Shown piece after piece: positions 8,731-17,270 of a stretch of DNA of 64,000 nucleotides. The DNA lies in assembly GCA_020638995.1 (NCBI GenBank), contig JACKHM010000005.1:744001-808000 (forward strand). Direction: 5' to 3'. Every line of letters begins with the position of its first letter. Within the stretch, counting starts at the first letter, position 1. The position numbers were made by a program, and so were the translations under genes. A model generated the notes under the pieces. The model had not been told where the DNA came from, did no database searches, and saw only the letters and a list, made by a program, of their open reading frames with translations. Origin of the DNA: Planctomycetaceae bacterium (GTDB lineage Bacteria; Planctomycetota; Planctomycetia; Pirellulales; Pirellulaceae).

Positions 8731-9732
8731 TCAGAACCAGTTTTCCTTACTCACGACATTGGCCAATGGTTCGCGATTGACGAAGCGTCGAATGTTGGTC
8801 AGCAACACTTCCAAATGCCGTTCGGCGATATGAACCGAGCAAGCCGCTACGTGCGGCGTGATAACTACATTCTCGAAGTTCCAAAGCGGATGATCCTCCG
8901 GCAAAGGTTCCTGCTCGAAAACGTCCAATGCCGCACCCGCAATCTCGCCGGCGCTTAGCGCACCGCACAGGTCATCAAGCTTAACGATGACACCACGTCC
9001 AATATTGATCAGATAGCCGGTTTGCTTCATCTGCTGAATCACCCGCCGATCGAACATCCCCGACGTCTGCGGCGTATGTGGAGCGGCGATCACGACGAAA
9101 TCACTTTGGCCGAGCAGCTGTGGCAACTGATTCAATTGCCACAACGCGTCAACCGTTTCCGGTTTGTCGGTGCGAAGCGGGTCGACGGCCAACACTCGCA
9201 TCCCAAACGCCTTGGCCCGCTTCGCAACTTCGGCACCTATTGCTCCGAGTCCCACGATGCCGACCGTGCCGTCGCTTAGGTGCATATGTGCTCGATCCAT
9301 GGCGCTGACGACACCCGGCCCAGCAGCGAACGAAGTGCGGGCTTGTTCGCCTCCGATCGGTTCCCAGCGGCGGGCGATCTGCTGCCGCAAATACATGTGC
9401 AGATTACGCGCAAAGCACAAGATATATCCCAACACATGGTCAGCGATCACATCGGAGAACAGCCCTCGCATGTTCGTCAACGTGCAAGGATGCGACACCA
9501 ATTCGGGAAAGACATAGTGCTCCAAACTCGCAGTTGGTGATTGGACCCAACGCAACTTCTGCGCAGCAGTAAGCATTGCGGGCGTTAGTTTGCCGAAAAA
9601 AGCATCCGCACCGCGAATTGCTTCGACAGCGGCGGATTCGTCCTCCACATTCGCAACCACCATCGCGCCCGCCGCATCTTCGATTCGCGACAAACGCGCC
9701 GGCTCGACCGCCGGATAAACAACCAGCTTCAT
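8731..9732 (-). CDS. D-2-hydroxyacid dehydrogenase, NAD-binding
   Basis: 333 residues. The NAD fingerprint GLGAIGAEVAKRAKAFG lies in the middle, and the catalytic trio is seen as Arg in NIGRGVIV, Glu in DVFEQEPLP and His in ITPHVAA. The family reduces 2-keto acids or oxidises D-2-hydroxy acids in the cytoplasm. The ATG at 9732 is chosen over the open upstream frame because it begins MKLVVYPAVEP and has GAGGAG at 9737-9742. It converges on the repeat-protein gene and shares its terminator region. The substrate is unknown. Confidence 0.9.
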   Translation of the reverse strand: MKLVVYPAVEPARLSRIEDAAGAMVVANVEDESAAVEAIRGADAFFGKLTPAMLTAAQKLRWVQSPTASLEHYVFPELVSHPCTLTNMRGLFSDVIADHVLGYILCFARNLHMYLRQQIARRWEPIGGEQARTSFAAGPGVVSAMDRAHMHLSDGTVGIVGLGAIGAEVAKRAKAFGMRVLAVDPLRTDKPETVDALWQLNQLPQLLGQSDFVVIAAPHTPQTSGMFDRRVIQQMKQTGYLINIGRGVIVKLDDLCGALSAGEIAGAALDVFEQEPLPEDHPLWNFENVVITPHVAACSVHIAERHLEVLLTNIRRFVNREPLANVVSKENWF

Positions 9733-9920
9733 CGTAACTCCTCGGGTCCTCGGCTCAGGAAGTCCTCTGAGGTTACTGCACGGCGAACGCCGATCCAATC
9801 CCACCATAGTCGGATAGCGTAGAAGAACGCACGCTGTGTGGTGCGACTAATAGCCATCCATAGGCCAGTAAGTGCATCTGGCTGCATCGCTTGGAAAGGA
9901 ATGACCACTAATGACGAATG

Positions 9921-10565
9921 CTACCAGCAGAAGGTCCATGTTTCATAGCAAGCCCACCGACACCAAGCCCCGTAATTGAACCAAGTCGCCCAACTTCGTT
10001 GACACCACGAGCCGGCTTTTGGAGTTGACGTCACCTTGAGTGGAGCAGATGACTTATGTAACGAAGCGACTTCCGAGATGAGTTCGCCAGGACTGATCGC
10101 ATAGGCTTCGTCGAAGTGAAACCGACCACTTGCTTGGAGCGTGGCGGCAGTCAACTGGGCGCAGTGAATTCCATCCGACTCCTGCCGCCGCACATAGCCC
10201 TGAATCGAATAGCGGCGCCCGATTTGTGATCGGGCATACTTCCGCATTCGTTCAATTTGCAGTTCGCTGTACGGATACCTTGGTTCGAGAATCGAAACAC
10301 TTGGTGGTTTGACGCGATCATGACTTAGAACGCCTAGTTCACGTCGATACTCCGTCAGCAGCAAACGCCTGACTTTCGCAGGTGTTGCTTCGTATACCCA
10401 CTCTGCCTCATCTTCAAAAAACACCATTGCAAGGTGAGTGATATCCGAACCAGTCGCTGCCGCCACAGGCTTGTTGCTGTTACGCAAGATCAGCAGTGAG
10501 CCATCCGGAACGGTTGAAACTGAGGGCGCCGACAGGACTGCTACAGCGAGTAGTATTGCATTCAT
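9921..10565 (-). CDS. YiiX/YaeF-like permuted papain-type amidase, exported, with Trp/Cys-rich tail
   Basis: 214 residues from the ATG at 10565, which begins MNAILLAVAVLSAPSVS, a signal peptide. The core GSDITHLAMVFF (His), WVYEATP and DGIHCAQL (Cys) matches the arrangement of YiiX-like permuted NlpC/P60 or papain-like enzymes, which cleave amide or thioester bonds outside the cytoplasm. The last ~28 residues are unusual: seven Trp and four Cys in a pattern of WC-x3-W-x2-W, then YGAWCRWACYETWTFCW. No obvious partner gene is present. The class is fairly secure; the substrate is unknown. Confidence 0.65.
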   Translation of the reverse strand: MNAILLAVAVLSAPSVSTVPDGSLLILRNSNKPVAAATGSDITHLAMVFFEDEAEWVYEATPAKVRRLLLTEYRRELGVLSHDRVKPPSVSILEPRYPYSELQIERMRKYARSQIGRRYSIQGYVRRQESDGIHCAQLTAATLQASGRFHFDEAYAISPGELISEVASLHKSSAPLKVTSTPKAGSWCQRSWATWFNYGAWCRWACYETWTFCW

Positions 10566-10601
10566 GGCGACGCCCTTTTGAGTCTTAGACTTTCCAGACA
10601 A

Positions 10602-11159
10602 TCAAACTTCTATTCGTGCCCTTTCGTGAATGGTTGGACGACTTTTCGAGCCCTCAATTCACTCTGACGACACTTCGTTTTTTTAATCGCGTAGCGACCA
10701 CAGTTCCGTTCCTAACCATATGCGATTCGCAAGGAACTGACAATTCTTGCGGCGGAAAATGCTTGGAGTCTGCGAGTGCGTGGCATATCTTGATGCAACA
10801 CTGTTCTTGTTTTTCGACACGCGTCTGCGGCGACAATCGTGTGCATCGAAGGTGTGAACTTCTCCTTGCGGGCCAATCAATCGTACTTAGGTTACCGGCA
10901 ATGATTATCTGGGGATCTTGCGGTGTGCCGTCCTTCGGTAATTGGTCTCTTACTCGTTGTTGCTGGTGGCCCGTTGTTACTCGAACTGCCGATTACGGCG
11001 TCGATTTCGCTCCTGATAATGTCAAACATCTCTTGCTGGAGAATGAAGCGTGAGAACGCTGTGCTGGAGTCGGCATAACTTGCCGTTGCTGACAGGTGGG
11101 GTTTGATCGGCAATAATAGCCTCTTCCTTAACATAGCCACCACATTTGGAGCGACCGAG
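10602..11159. other. Intergenic stretch without a recognisable gene
   Basis: About 560 bp between the divergent YiiX-like gene and the PQQ propeller gene. A 145-codon open frame at 10616-11053 (plus strand) has Cys/Trp/Arg-heavy, unpatterned translation, no ribosome binding site and no recognisable domain. I see no tRNA, repeat or clear terminator. It presumably holds the two divergent promoters. Confidence 0.5.
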
Positions 11160-12428
11160 ATGTGTTACTGCCATCAGTTTTCCGTTGCCATGTTTGTTGC
11201 GTTCGCCTGTGGAACGGTTGCAAATTGCAATGACTGGCCAGGGTTTCGAGGCCCAACGGGAAACGGGATTTCGATGGAAGCATCGCTCCCTCTCAATTGG
11301 GACTCCTCGACCAACATTCGGTGGAAAGCTCCTCTGCCCCATCCTGCGAACGGCAGTCCAATCGTTTCGAATGGCCGCGTGTTTGTGACAGCGGCGCAAG
11401 ACGCTGACGGCCGCCGCCGAGCGCTCTACTGCTTTGACCGTCGAAACGGAAAGCAACTTTGGGTGCATACGACTGACATTTCCAAGACCATGCCAACGCA
11501 CAAAACTAATCCATATTGTGGCTCGACACCGGCGGCCAACGGCGAAGTAGTCGTCGTATGGCACGCGTCTGCCGGACTCGTGTGCTTAGACTTCGAGGGT
11601 AAGGAAGTCTGGTCTCGCAACTTGGGCGAGTTTGAACACATTTGGGGCTATGGTACTTCGCCCGTGATCTATCAAGACCGCGTGATCCTACACAGCGGAC
11701 CGGGCGATAGGATCTTTATAGGTGCCTACGACTTGCAGTCTGGAAAGACACTCTGGGAAGTCGACGAACCGCAACAAGGCAAGAATGGCAGCGAGCGAGA
11801 AGACGGCAAATACAAGGGTTCGTGGTGTACGCCCATCATCGCGAACATCGATAACCAAGACCAAGTGATCTGCACAATGCCGACACGCGTTGTTGCTTAT
11901 GATCCCAAAGACGGCGGAGTCATTTGGACGTGTGACGGAATTCGCGGACCGAAAGGCGATCTTTCCTATTCTTCGCCGCTGTTGGGCGACGGAGTCTTGG
12001 TGTCAATCGGCGGTTTTCAAGGTCCTGGGATTGGGTTACGGCCGGGCGGCAAAGGCAACATTACTGAATCGAGTCGGTTGTGGCGTAACGACAAGAATCC
12101 GCAGAGTATCGGTTCCGGCGTATTCGTCGATGGCTACGTCTATCGTCCGAATGCGGGGCCCGGGACGATCGAATGTCTCGATCCGAAAACAGGCGAAGTC
12201 CTATGGACCGAGCGTGCCGAAACGTGCTGGGGCTCAATTGTTCACGTTGCCGGTCGTTGTTACGTGACCGACCAAAGCGGCAAGACGCACGTGTTCAGCC
12301 CAAACCCAGAAAAATACGAAGCGTTAGCAGTAAACGAACTCGGTGAGCCGAGCAACTCGACACCCGCTGTTTCCGATGGACAGATCTTCATCCGGACGTT
12401 TGGGCATCTGTACTGCATCGGCGAGTAG
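11160..12428 (+). CDS. Exported PQQ-like beta-propeller repeat protein (BamB-like)
   Basis: 422 residues from the ATG at 11160, which follows GGAG (11148-11151) and gives a signal peptide ending near GTVANC. The mature start NDWPGFRGPTGNGIS is the common beginning of planctomycete PQQ-propeller proteins. Propeller blades are seen as LYCFDRRNGKQLW, AYDLQSGKTLWEVD, AYDPKDGGVIWTCDG and CLDPKTGEVLWTE. Such proteins are periplasmic scaffolds or lack cofactor altogether; no dehydrogenase active site is evident. It is a single gene with no clear operon partner. Confidence 0.88.
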   Translation: MCYCHQFSVAMFVAFACGTVANCNDWPGFRGPTGNGISMEASLPLNWDSSTNIRWKAPLPHPANGSPIVSNGRVFVTAAQDADGRRRALYCFDRRNGKQLWVHTTDISKTMPTHKTNPYCGSTPAANGEVVVVWHASAGLVCLDFEGKEVWSRNLGEFEHIWGYGTSPVIYQDRVILHSGPGDRIFIGAYDLQSGKTLWEVDEPQQGKNGSEREDGKYKGSWCTPIIANIDNQDQVICTMPTRVVAYDPKDGGVIWTCDGIRGPKGDLSYSSPLLGDGVLVSIGGFQGPGIGLRPGGKGNITESSRLWRNDKNPQSIGSGVFVDGYVYRPNAGPGTIECLDPKTGEVLWTERAETCWGSIVHVAGRCYVTDQSGKTHVFSPNPEKYEALAVNELGEPSNSTPAVSDGQIFIRTFGHLYCIGE

Positions 12429-12496
12429 AGGAGTAACCGCCCGGCTTGGACCATCAGCACAAAGCCAGACGACCACATAAAGAGCGGTGAGTGAGC

Positions 12497-12730
12497 TCAA
12501 AGTTGCTCGCCCACCTTGGCGACCATCGCAGCTTCATCCGGGAATTTACCCGTGGCGAGTTTCGAGTAAACCAACTTCGAATTTACGGTCAGTTCAAAGC
12601 AACCGCCCCTCGAAGGTTCTAGTTCCAACACCTGAATCTTCTGCTTGAATTCTGTCAGGATTTTGGACGCCAAACTGACGGCCTTCGGTTCGTAACTTCA
12701 AGCAGCACAGTAACGAAGATGGATTTTCAT
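12497..12730 (-). CDS. Candidate selenoprotein, SelW/Rdx (SelT/SelW/SelH) family, in-frame UGA
   Basis: Read with the TGA at 12698-12700 as selenocysteine, this is a complete 77-residue SelW-like protein. It begins MKIHLRYCAAU, so U falls at the second position of the CxxU redox motif. It then continues with KAVSLASKILTEF and the family signature GGCFELTVNSKLVYSKLATG, followed by KFPDEAAMV, and stops at 12497-12499. An in-frame TAA lies 3 codons upstream of the ATG at 12730, so that is the only ATG start available; no good Shine-Dalgarno is seen. Family members are small thioredoxin-fold redox proteins. Because of the TGA, an ordinary gene finder will see no gene or only the part after it. 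Alternatives are a single-base mutation of a Cys codon or a sequencing error. Confidence 0.75.
12654..12679 (-). promoter_or_regulatory. Candidate bacterial SECIS hairpin
   Basis: On the minus strand, 18 nt after the UGA, GTCAG-TTTGG pairs with CCAAA-(bulge ATC)-CTGAC around a 3-nt loop CGT. If the outer G-C is left open the loop is GCGTC. The loop lies 28-30 nt past the UGA and carries a G at its 5' side. That is the geometry expected of bacterial SECIS elements recognised by SelB. It lies inside the coding sequence, as is usual for bacteria. Confidence 0.6.
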
Positions 12731-12786
12731 AAGAGTGTCTTACGCGGTACTTCGCGAGCGTTCGAGTTGCAGGGATCAGTCAAAGA

Positions 12787-13005
12787 TCAAGATTTCTTCT
12801 TTGCTTTCTTCTTCGGTGCGGCGACTTTCTTCTTTTTACTGACCGTCGTCTTTTTCTTCGACTTTCCGTCACCGAAGATCGCGTCCCACTTTTCCGAGTA
12901 CTTCTTCGTTGTGCCACTATGTAGAACCGTCACCTGCACACCTTTCTTAAAACACTTTCCCTCGATAAACAAAAAGTGGTCGCACGGGCGACCCAACTTG
13001 CTCAA
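12787..13005 (-). CDS. Small hypothetical protein with Lys-rich C-terminal tail
   Basis: 72 codons with a TTG start; a TAG stop lies two codons upstream, so no longer form exists. The N-terminal ~48 residues look folded (SKLGRPCDHFLFIEGKCFKKG, then VTVLHSGTTKKYSEKWDAIFG). The last ~24 are a histone-tail-like run of Lys with Ala, Thr, Ser and Pro. A nucleic-acid-binding role is suggested by the charge only. GGTAGGA lies close to the TTG, closer than ideal. The gene sits between ettA and the SelW-like gene on the same strand. Confidence 0.55.
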   Translation of the reverse strand: MSKLGRPCDHFLFIEGKCFKKGVQVTVLHSGTTKKYSEKWDAIFGDGKSKKKTTVSKKKKVAAPKKKAKKKS

Positions 13006-13124
13006 GTCCTACCGAAAGCCAAAGAACTGGTCAAGTAGATTCTTTGACTTGCCACACCGTTCCAGGGGCTGATCTGTCGCAGAACAGCCCAACTTGAGTC
13101 ACAACACGGCAAACTTCCGAGCGA

Positions 13125-14798
13125 CTAACGCTGCAACTTTTTATATCGAAATCGTTGCGGTTCGTCTTCCTTGATTCCGAGCCGCTCACGACGTTGGTCT
13201 TCATAGGTTTGAAAGTTGCCTTCGCACCAATGAACGTAGCCGTCACCCTCAAACGCCAAGATGTGAGTCGCGAGCCGATCGAGGAACCAACGATCATGTG
13301 TGATGACCACAACGCAGCCGGCGTAGTTGACGATCGCTTCTTCCAAAGCTCGTAACGTGTCGACATCCAGGTCGTTCGTCGGTTCGTCGAGCAGTAGCAC
13401 ATTCGATCCACGTCGAAGGAGTGTCGCCAGATGAACACGATTGCGTTCGCCACCGGACAACACACCTACCTTTTTCTCCTGGTCGGTGCCTTTGAAGTTG
13501 AAACGCGAGACATAAGCCCGTGAATTGATCGTCCGACCACCCATATCGAGGTTATCGTAGCCGCCGGAGATCTCTTGATAGACTGTCTTTTGCGGATCTA
13601 AGGCATCTCGACTCTGATCAACGTAGCCGAGCTCAACCGTTTCGCCAACTTTGAGCGATCCGGAATCAGGCTGCTCCTGACCCACGAGCATACGGAAGAG
13701 CGTTGTCTTTCCCGCACCGTTGGGACCGATCACGCCTACAATTCCGCCCGGCGGCAGATTGAAGCTGAGGTCGTCGATGAGAACGCGGTCGCCGAATCCC
13801 TTGGTCAGATTCTTGGCCTGAATGACGACGTCGCCGAGCTTCTTGCCGTGAGGAATCTGCAACTCGAATTCATCAACTCGTTCCTCAAATCGCTCCGCTG
13901 CCAACTGCTCGTACGCACTGATACGAGCCTTGCTTTTCGCGTGCCGCGCCTTGGGCGACATGCGAATCCACTCGAGTTCTCTCGCCAAAGTCTTCTCGCG
14001 CGCGTCCGACCTCCGCTCTTCGTGCCGCAACCGTTCTTGTTTCTGCTCCAGCCAGGACGAGTAGTTTCCTTCAAAGGGAATCCCCTTGCCGCGATCTAAC
14101 TCCAAAATCCACTGTGCGACATTGTCCAAGAAGTAGCGATCGTGCGTTACCGCGACGACCGTCCCGGAGTATTCACCCAAGTGACGTTCCAACCACAAAA
14201 CCGCTTCGGCGTCTAAATGGTTAGTGGGTTCGTCCAAGAGCAGCAGGTCGGGTCGTTCAAGCAACAGTTTACACAGAGCAACGCGCCGCCGTTCGCCCCC
14301 TGATAGCGTCGTGACATCGGCATCGCGATCTGGCAAGTTCATAATGTCAAAAGCAATCTCGATTTCTCGATCCAACTCCCAAGTATTCGAGGCCTCGATC
14401 TGATCCTGCAAGCGTGCCATCTCATCGCACAACTTCTGCATTTTGTTGTCGTCCATCGACTCGCCGAGCAGGCCGCTGATCTCGTTGTAGCGATCGAGCA
14501 TCTTGCGACGCGGCGCGACGGCCTCTTCAACATTTCCCCAAACGTCTTTTTCTGGGTTGAGGACCGGTTCTTGTGAAAGATAGCCGACCGTAAATCCCTG
14601 GGTCAGTCGGGCCTCGCCATCGAAGTCTTTGTCCAAACCTGCCATAATTCGCAGCAGCGTACTCTTGCCAGCGCCGTTGCGTCCGAGAACTCCGATCTTG
14701 GCGCCGGGGTAGAAGGCCAACCAGATCTCCTTCAGCACCTCGCGTTGACCATGCTTCTTCGTCATCCGTTCAATTGTGTAAATGTACTGGCGACTCAT
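13125..14798 (-). CDS. ettA: ABC-F protein, energy-dependent translational throttle EttA
   Basis: 557 residues, the family length. Two ABC modules are present: Walker A GRNGAGKST then GPNGAGKTT, signatures LSGGERRR and LSGGERNR, and Walker B LLLDEPTNHLD and LLLDEPTNDLD. The N-terminus MSRQYIYTIERMTKKHG and FYPGAKIGVLGRNGAGKST follow EttA closely. The linker between the modules (the tRNA-interacting arm) is basic, with RMSPKARHAKSKARI. EttA binds the ribosomal E site and gates elongation according to the ATP/ADP ratio. There are no membrane segments. The Lys-rich and SelW-like genes follow downstream. Confidence 0.93.
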   Translation of the reverse strand: MSRQYIYTIERMTKKHGQREVLKEIWLAFYPGAKIGVLGRNGAGKSTLLRIMAGLDKDFDGEARLTQGFTVGYLSQEPVLNPEKDVWGNVEEAVAPRRKMLDRYNEISGLLGESMDDNKMQKLCDEMARLQDQIEASNTWELDREIEIAFDIMNLPDRDADVTTLSGGERRRVALCKLLLERPDLLLLDEPTNHLDAEAVLWLERHLGEYSGTVVAVTHDRYFLDNVAQWILELDRGKGIPFEGNYSSWLEQKQERLRHEERRSDAREKTLARELEWIRMSPKARHAKSKARISAYEQLAAERFEERVDEFELQIPHGKKLGDVVIQAKNLTKGFGDRVLIDDLSFNLPPGGIVGVIGPNGAGKTTLFRMLVGQEQPDSGSLKVGETVELGYVDQSRDALDPQKTVYQEISGGYDNLDMGGRTINSRAYVSRFNFKGTDQEKKVGVLSGGERNRVHLATLLRRGSNVLLLDEPTNDLDVDTLRALEEAIVNYAGCVVVITHDRWFLDRLATHILAFEGDGYVHWCEGNFQTYEDQRRERLGIKEDEPQRFRYKKLQR

Positions 14799-14972
14799 CT
14801 TGTTAAACTTTTCCGCTTACAAAAACTTTGCTTGAAACTCTGAATATCGTGATGATTCCGCCTGTAGCGAACCGATCAATTGTAATAGGTGACAGGCAGT
14901 TGGAAGTGGGGAGGTGTCTGGGGGGATTCCTTTTCGCATCTACAATAGAAAACTCCAATCCTGTTTGATTTG

Positions 14973-15006
14973 AAGCATGGTCGCATCGTCCCGGCCATGC
15001 TTTTTT
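14973..15006 (+). terminator. Intrinsic terminator on plus strand, no gene assigned
   Basis: AAGCATGG (14973-14980) pairs perfectly with CCATGCTT (14995-15002) around a 14-nt loop, and six T follow at 15001-15006. The minus-strand reading lacks a T-run, so it points rightward. Confidence 0.6.
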
Positions 15007-15405
15007 ATGCGCCGATCCGGTTCGAGACATCTGTAGTTTCGCCAATTCGTTTCAGCGGCAAAGCCCCCGTCCCTTTGCACAGTCAAAGCCATCGGTCTGC
15101 GTAAGGGCGGGCCAATGCAACGGATCAAGTTCCAAACAGTGCGTTCGGCTAACCGCTCTCCTCTCCGGCGATTTGGCACCTTGGTAAGCTTTACCGCCAA
15201 TGACGATATTGCCAGTTCTCCTACCTGTATCGGCAACTCTGAAAATCGTGTTTTCAACGATCGCTACTAGTCGATCCCTTGTGTACCAGCCAGCTCGCTG
15301 GTGAAACATCCTCACTCTGCCTCAGCCTGAGTTTGCGACGGTTACGAGCATTCTTAGCCAGCTCGCCCCGCTAACTTGACCAATCTCGGGCCCCCCACAC
15401 TTCGA

Positions 15406-15437
15406 AAGCTCGGTCGCCCACCACGACTGAGCTTTTT
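15406..15437 (+). terminator. Intrinsic terminator between the gap and guaA
   Basis: AAGCTCGGTCG (15406-15416) pairs with CGACTGAGCTT (15424-15434), 11 pairs including one G-U, around CCCACCA, with five T on the plus strand. It lies 12 bp past the guaA stop, so on the minus strand it could also end guaA, though with only a short T-run. Confidence 0.6.
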
Positions 15438-15448
15438 CTATTTCTTGC

Positions 15449-17032
15449 CTACTCCCACTCGATGGTTGCTGGCGGTTTGCTGCTGATGTCATAACAGACG
15501 CGATTTACGCCCTTGACCTCGTTAATAATGCGAGTGGAGATACGTGACAGCAGCTCGTAGGGCAGGTGTGACCAATCGGCCGTCATGAAATCGTCCGTAT
15601 CGACAGATCGCACTGCAATCGTGTTTTCATACGTACGAGCATCACCCATTACACCAACACTTTGGACCGGCAATAAGACAGCAAATGCTTGAGATGTTTG
15701 TCGGTAAAGTCCCGCCGCCTTAATTTCGCCCACGACGATGGAATCGGCTTCGCGGAGTACGTTCAGGTTTTCCTTTGTAACCTCGCCCAAACAGCGAACG
15801 GCCAGACCCGGACCGGGAAATGGATGCCGCCAGACAAGATCGGGCGGCAAGCCAAGTTCGAGGCCCAGTTTGCGGACTTCGTCTTTGAACAGGTCGCGCA
15901 ACGGTTCGACCAACTCGAATCCAAGTTCCTCCGGCAATCCGCCAACATTGTGATGCAGCTTGATGGTCGCAGCTGGTCCGTCTTGCGCCGCGCCGCTCTC
16001 GATTACATCGGGATATAAAGTGCCTTGGGCCAGATACCTGGCATCCTCGATCTTCGCAGCTTCCTCTTTGAAACACTCAATGAACGCGTGGCCGATACGA
16101 CGCCGCTTTTCCTGAGGATCGATCACACCGGCGAGTGCCGCAAGGAATCGTTTCTCGCCCTGCACAACATGGAGATCAGCTTTGAAATGGTTTGTGAATT
16201 CGGAAAGCACCGCGGCCTGTTCATCTTTACGCAGCAGTCCGTTGTCCACCAGGATGCAGGACAACTGTGAACCGATCGCCTTGTAAAGCAACGCCGCCGT
16301 TACCGCCGAATCAACGCCGCCCGATAGTCCACAGATCACTCGAGCACCACCGATTCGCTCGCGAATCGAATTAATCGTCTCGCGGGCAAAGTCGCCGAGG
16401 TGCCACGTTCCTTTGCAACCACAAATCGAAATCAGAAAATTGTGGAGCAACGTCCCACCGAGTGGAGTGTGAGTGACTTCGGGGTGAAATTGAATGCCGT
16501 ACACTGGCAACGAACTGTGCTTTACCGCGGCGATGGGGCAAGTCTTTGTCTTGGCCAACGGCATGAAGTCCTCGGATACTTGAGCTACCTGATCACCGTG
16601 GCTCATCCATACATCCGTGGCTTCAGGCATTCCGGCAAACAGGTCGGAATCCGAAGTGACTTCCACACGCGCTCGCCCATACTCTCGCGACGTCGTGTTC
16701 TCGACTTGTCCACCCAAAGCTTTGCAAGCCAATTGCATACCGTAACAGATGCCGAGTACGGGGATCCCCATATCGAAGATTGCGGGATCGCATTTCGGAG
16801 CTCCGTCCTCGTAGACACTCGATGGGCCGCCTGAGAGGATCAATCCGCGGGGGGAGTGTCGTTGAATCTGTTCGGGAGCAATGTCATGCCGAACGATCTC
16901 GCAGTACACATTTTGTTCTCGCACGCGCCTGGCGATCAGCTGTGCATACTGCGAACCAAAATCCAGAACCAAAACTCGCTCGTCCGCCACGCTCACCGAG
17001 CCAGCGTCGAGGGAAGTCGCTGCCGTACTCAT
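15449..17032 (-). CDS. guaA: GMP synthase (glutamine-hydrolysing)
   Basis: 527 residues. GuaA converts XMP, ATP and glutamine to GMP. The class I amidotransferase domain has the nucleophile in GICYGMQLA (Cys96) and the His/Glu of GIQFHPEVTHT. The ATP-pyrophosphatase domain has CGLSGGVDSAV, and the dimerisation domain ends with the canonical PPATIEWE. The ATG at 17032 is preferred over the 25-codon extension because the extension is Cys/Arg-rich without pattern and GGAG precedes the ATG. It is divergent from the helicase gene. Full-length, nothing missing. Confidence 0.96.
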   Translation of the reverse strand: MSTAATSLDAGSVSVADERVLVLDFGSQYAQLIARRVREQNVYCEIVRHDIAPEQIQRHSPRGLILSGGPSSVYEDGAPKCDPAIFDMGIPVLGICYGMQLACKALGGQVENTTSREYGRARVEVTSDSDLFAGMPEATDVWMSHGDQVAQVSEDFMPLAKTKTCPIAAVKHSSLPVYGIQFHPEVTHTPLGGTLLHNFLISICGCKGTWHLGDFARETINSIRERIGGARVICGLSGGVDSAVTAALLYKAIGSQLSCILVDNGLLRKDEQAAVLSEFTNHFKADLHVVQGEKRFLAALAGVIDPQEKRRRIGHAFIECFKEEAAKIEDARYLAQGTLYPDVIESGAAQDGPAATIKLHHNVGGLPEELGFELVEPLRDLFKDEVRKLGLELGLPPDLVWRHPFPGPGLAVRCLGEVTKENLNVLREADSIVVGEIKAAGLYRQTSQAFAVLLPVQSVGVMGDARTYENTIAVRSVDTDDFMTADWSHLPYELLSRISTRIINEVKGVNRVCYDISSKPPATIEWE

Positions 17033-17270
17033 CGCACTCCTGCACTTCCGGAATCCGCTGCCACTTGCCACACAGCGGGCACCGCAGCGGGAAATGAAAC
17101 CACGCATTATAGGAGCCGAGTACCAGGGCGAATAGTACGGAGTGCGAGGCCGAAAACGAGAGAATATCAGCGAAAGCGGGTCGTCTCGGCCAAACCACGC
17201 TTGTCGCTACTCGCTTGAACATTGACAATATGCGACTCGCTTCGCAAGCCAGCAGCCCCCGGATCAGCAG

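Larger units (their letters stand above)
14799..15448. other. 650-bp gap between ettA and guaA carrying two plus-strand terminators
   Basis: Both flanking genes are on the minus strand. Open frames here (for example 15052-15315 minus) give no recognisable protein. Two hairpins followed by T-runs on the plus strand, listed separately, suggest rightward transcripts of unknown nature. I searched by eye for tmRNA, RNase P, SRP and 6S hallmarks and found none. Confidence 0.45.

Noticed and set aside
10616..11053. 145-codon plus-strand frame in the gap between the YiiX-like and PQQ genes
   Set aside because: Cys/Trp/Arg-rich without patterns, no ribosome binding site, and no family resemblance.
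12698..12700. Reading the TGA as an ordinary stop, giving a 10-codon peptide and a separate downstream frame
   Set aside because: The downstream frame would begin mid-domain without a start codon, while reading through gives a complete SelW-like protein.
15052..15315. 87-codon minus-strand frame between ettA and guaA
   Set aside because: A few stretches look protein-like but there is no ribosome binding site or domain; the plus-strand terminators argue for an RNA or nothing.
14799..15448. tmRNA, RNase P RNA, SRP RNA or 6S RNA in the ettA-guaA gap
   Set aside because: None of the hallmark conserved segments is present on either strand by eye; a covariance-model search would settle this.
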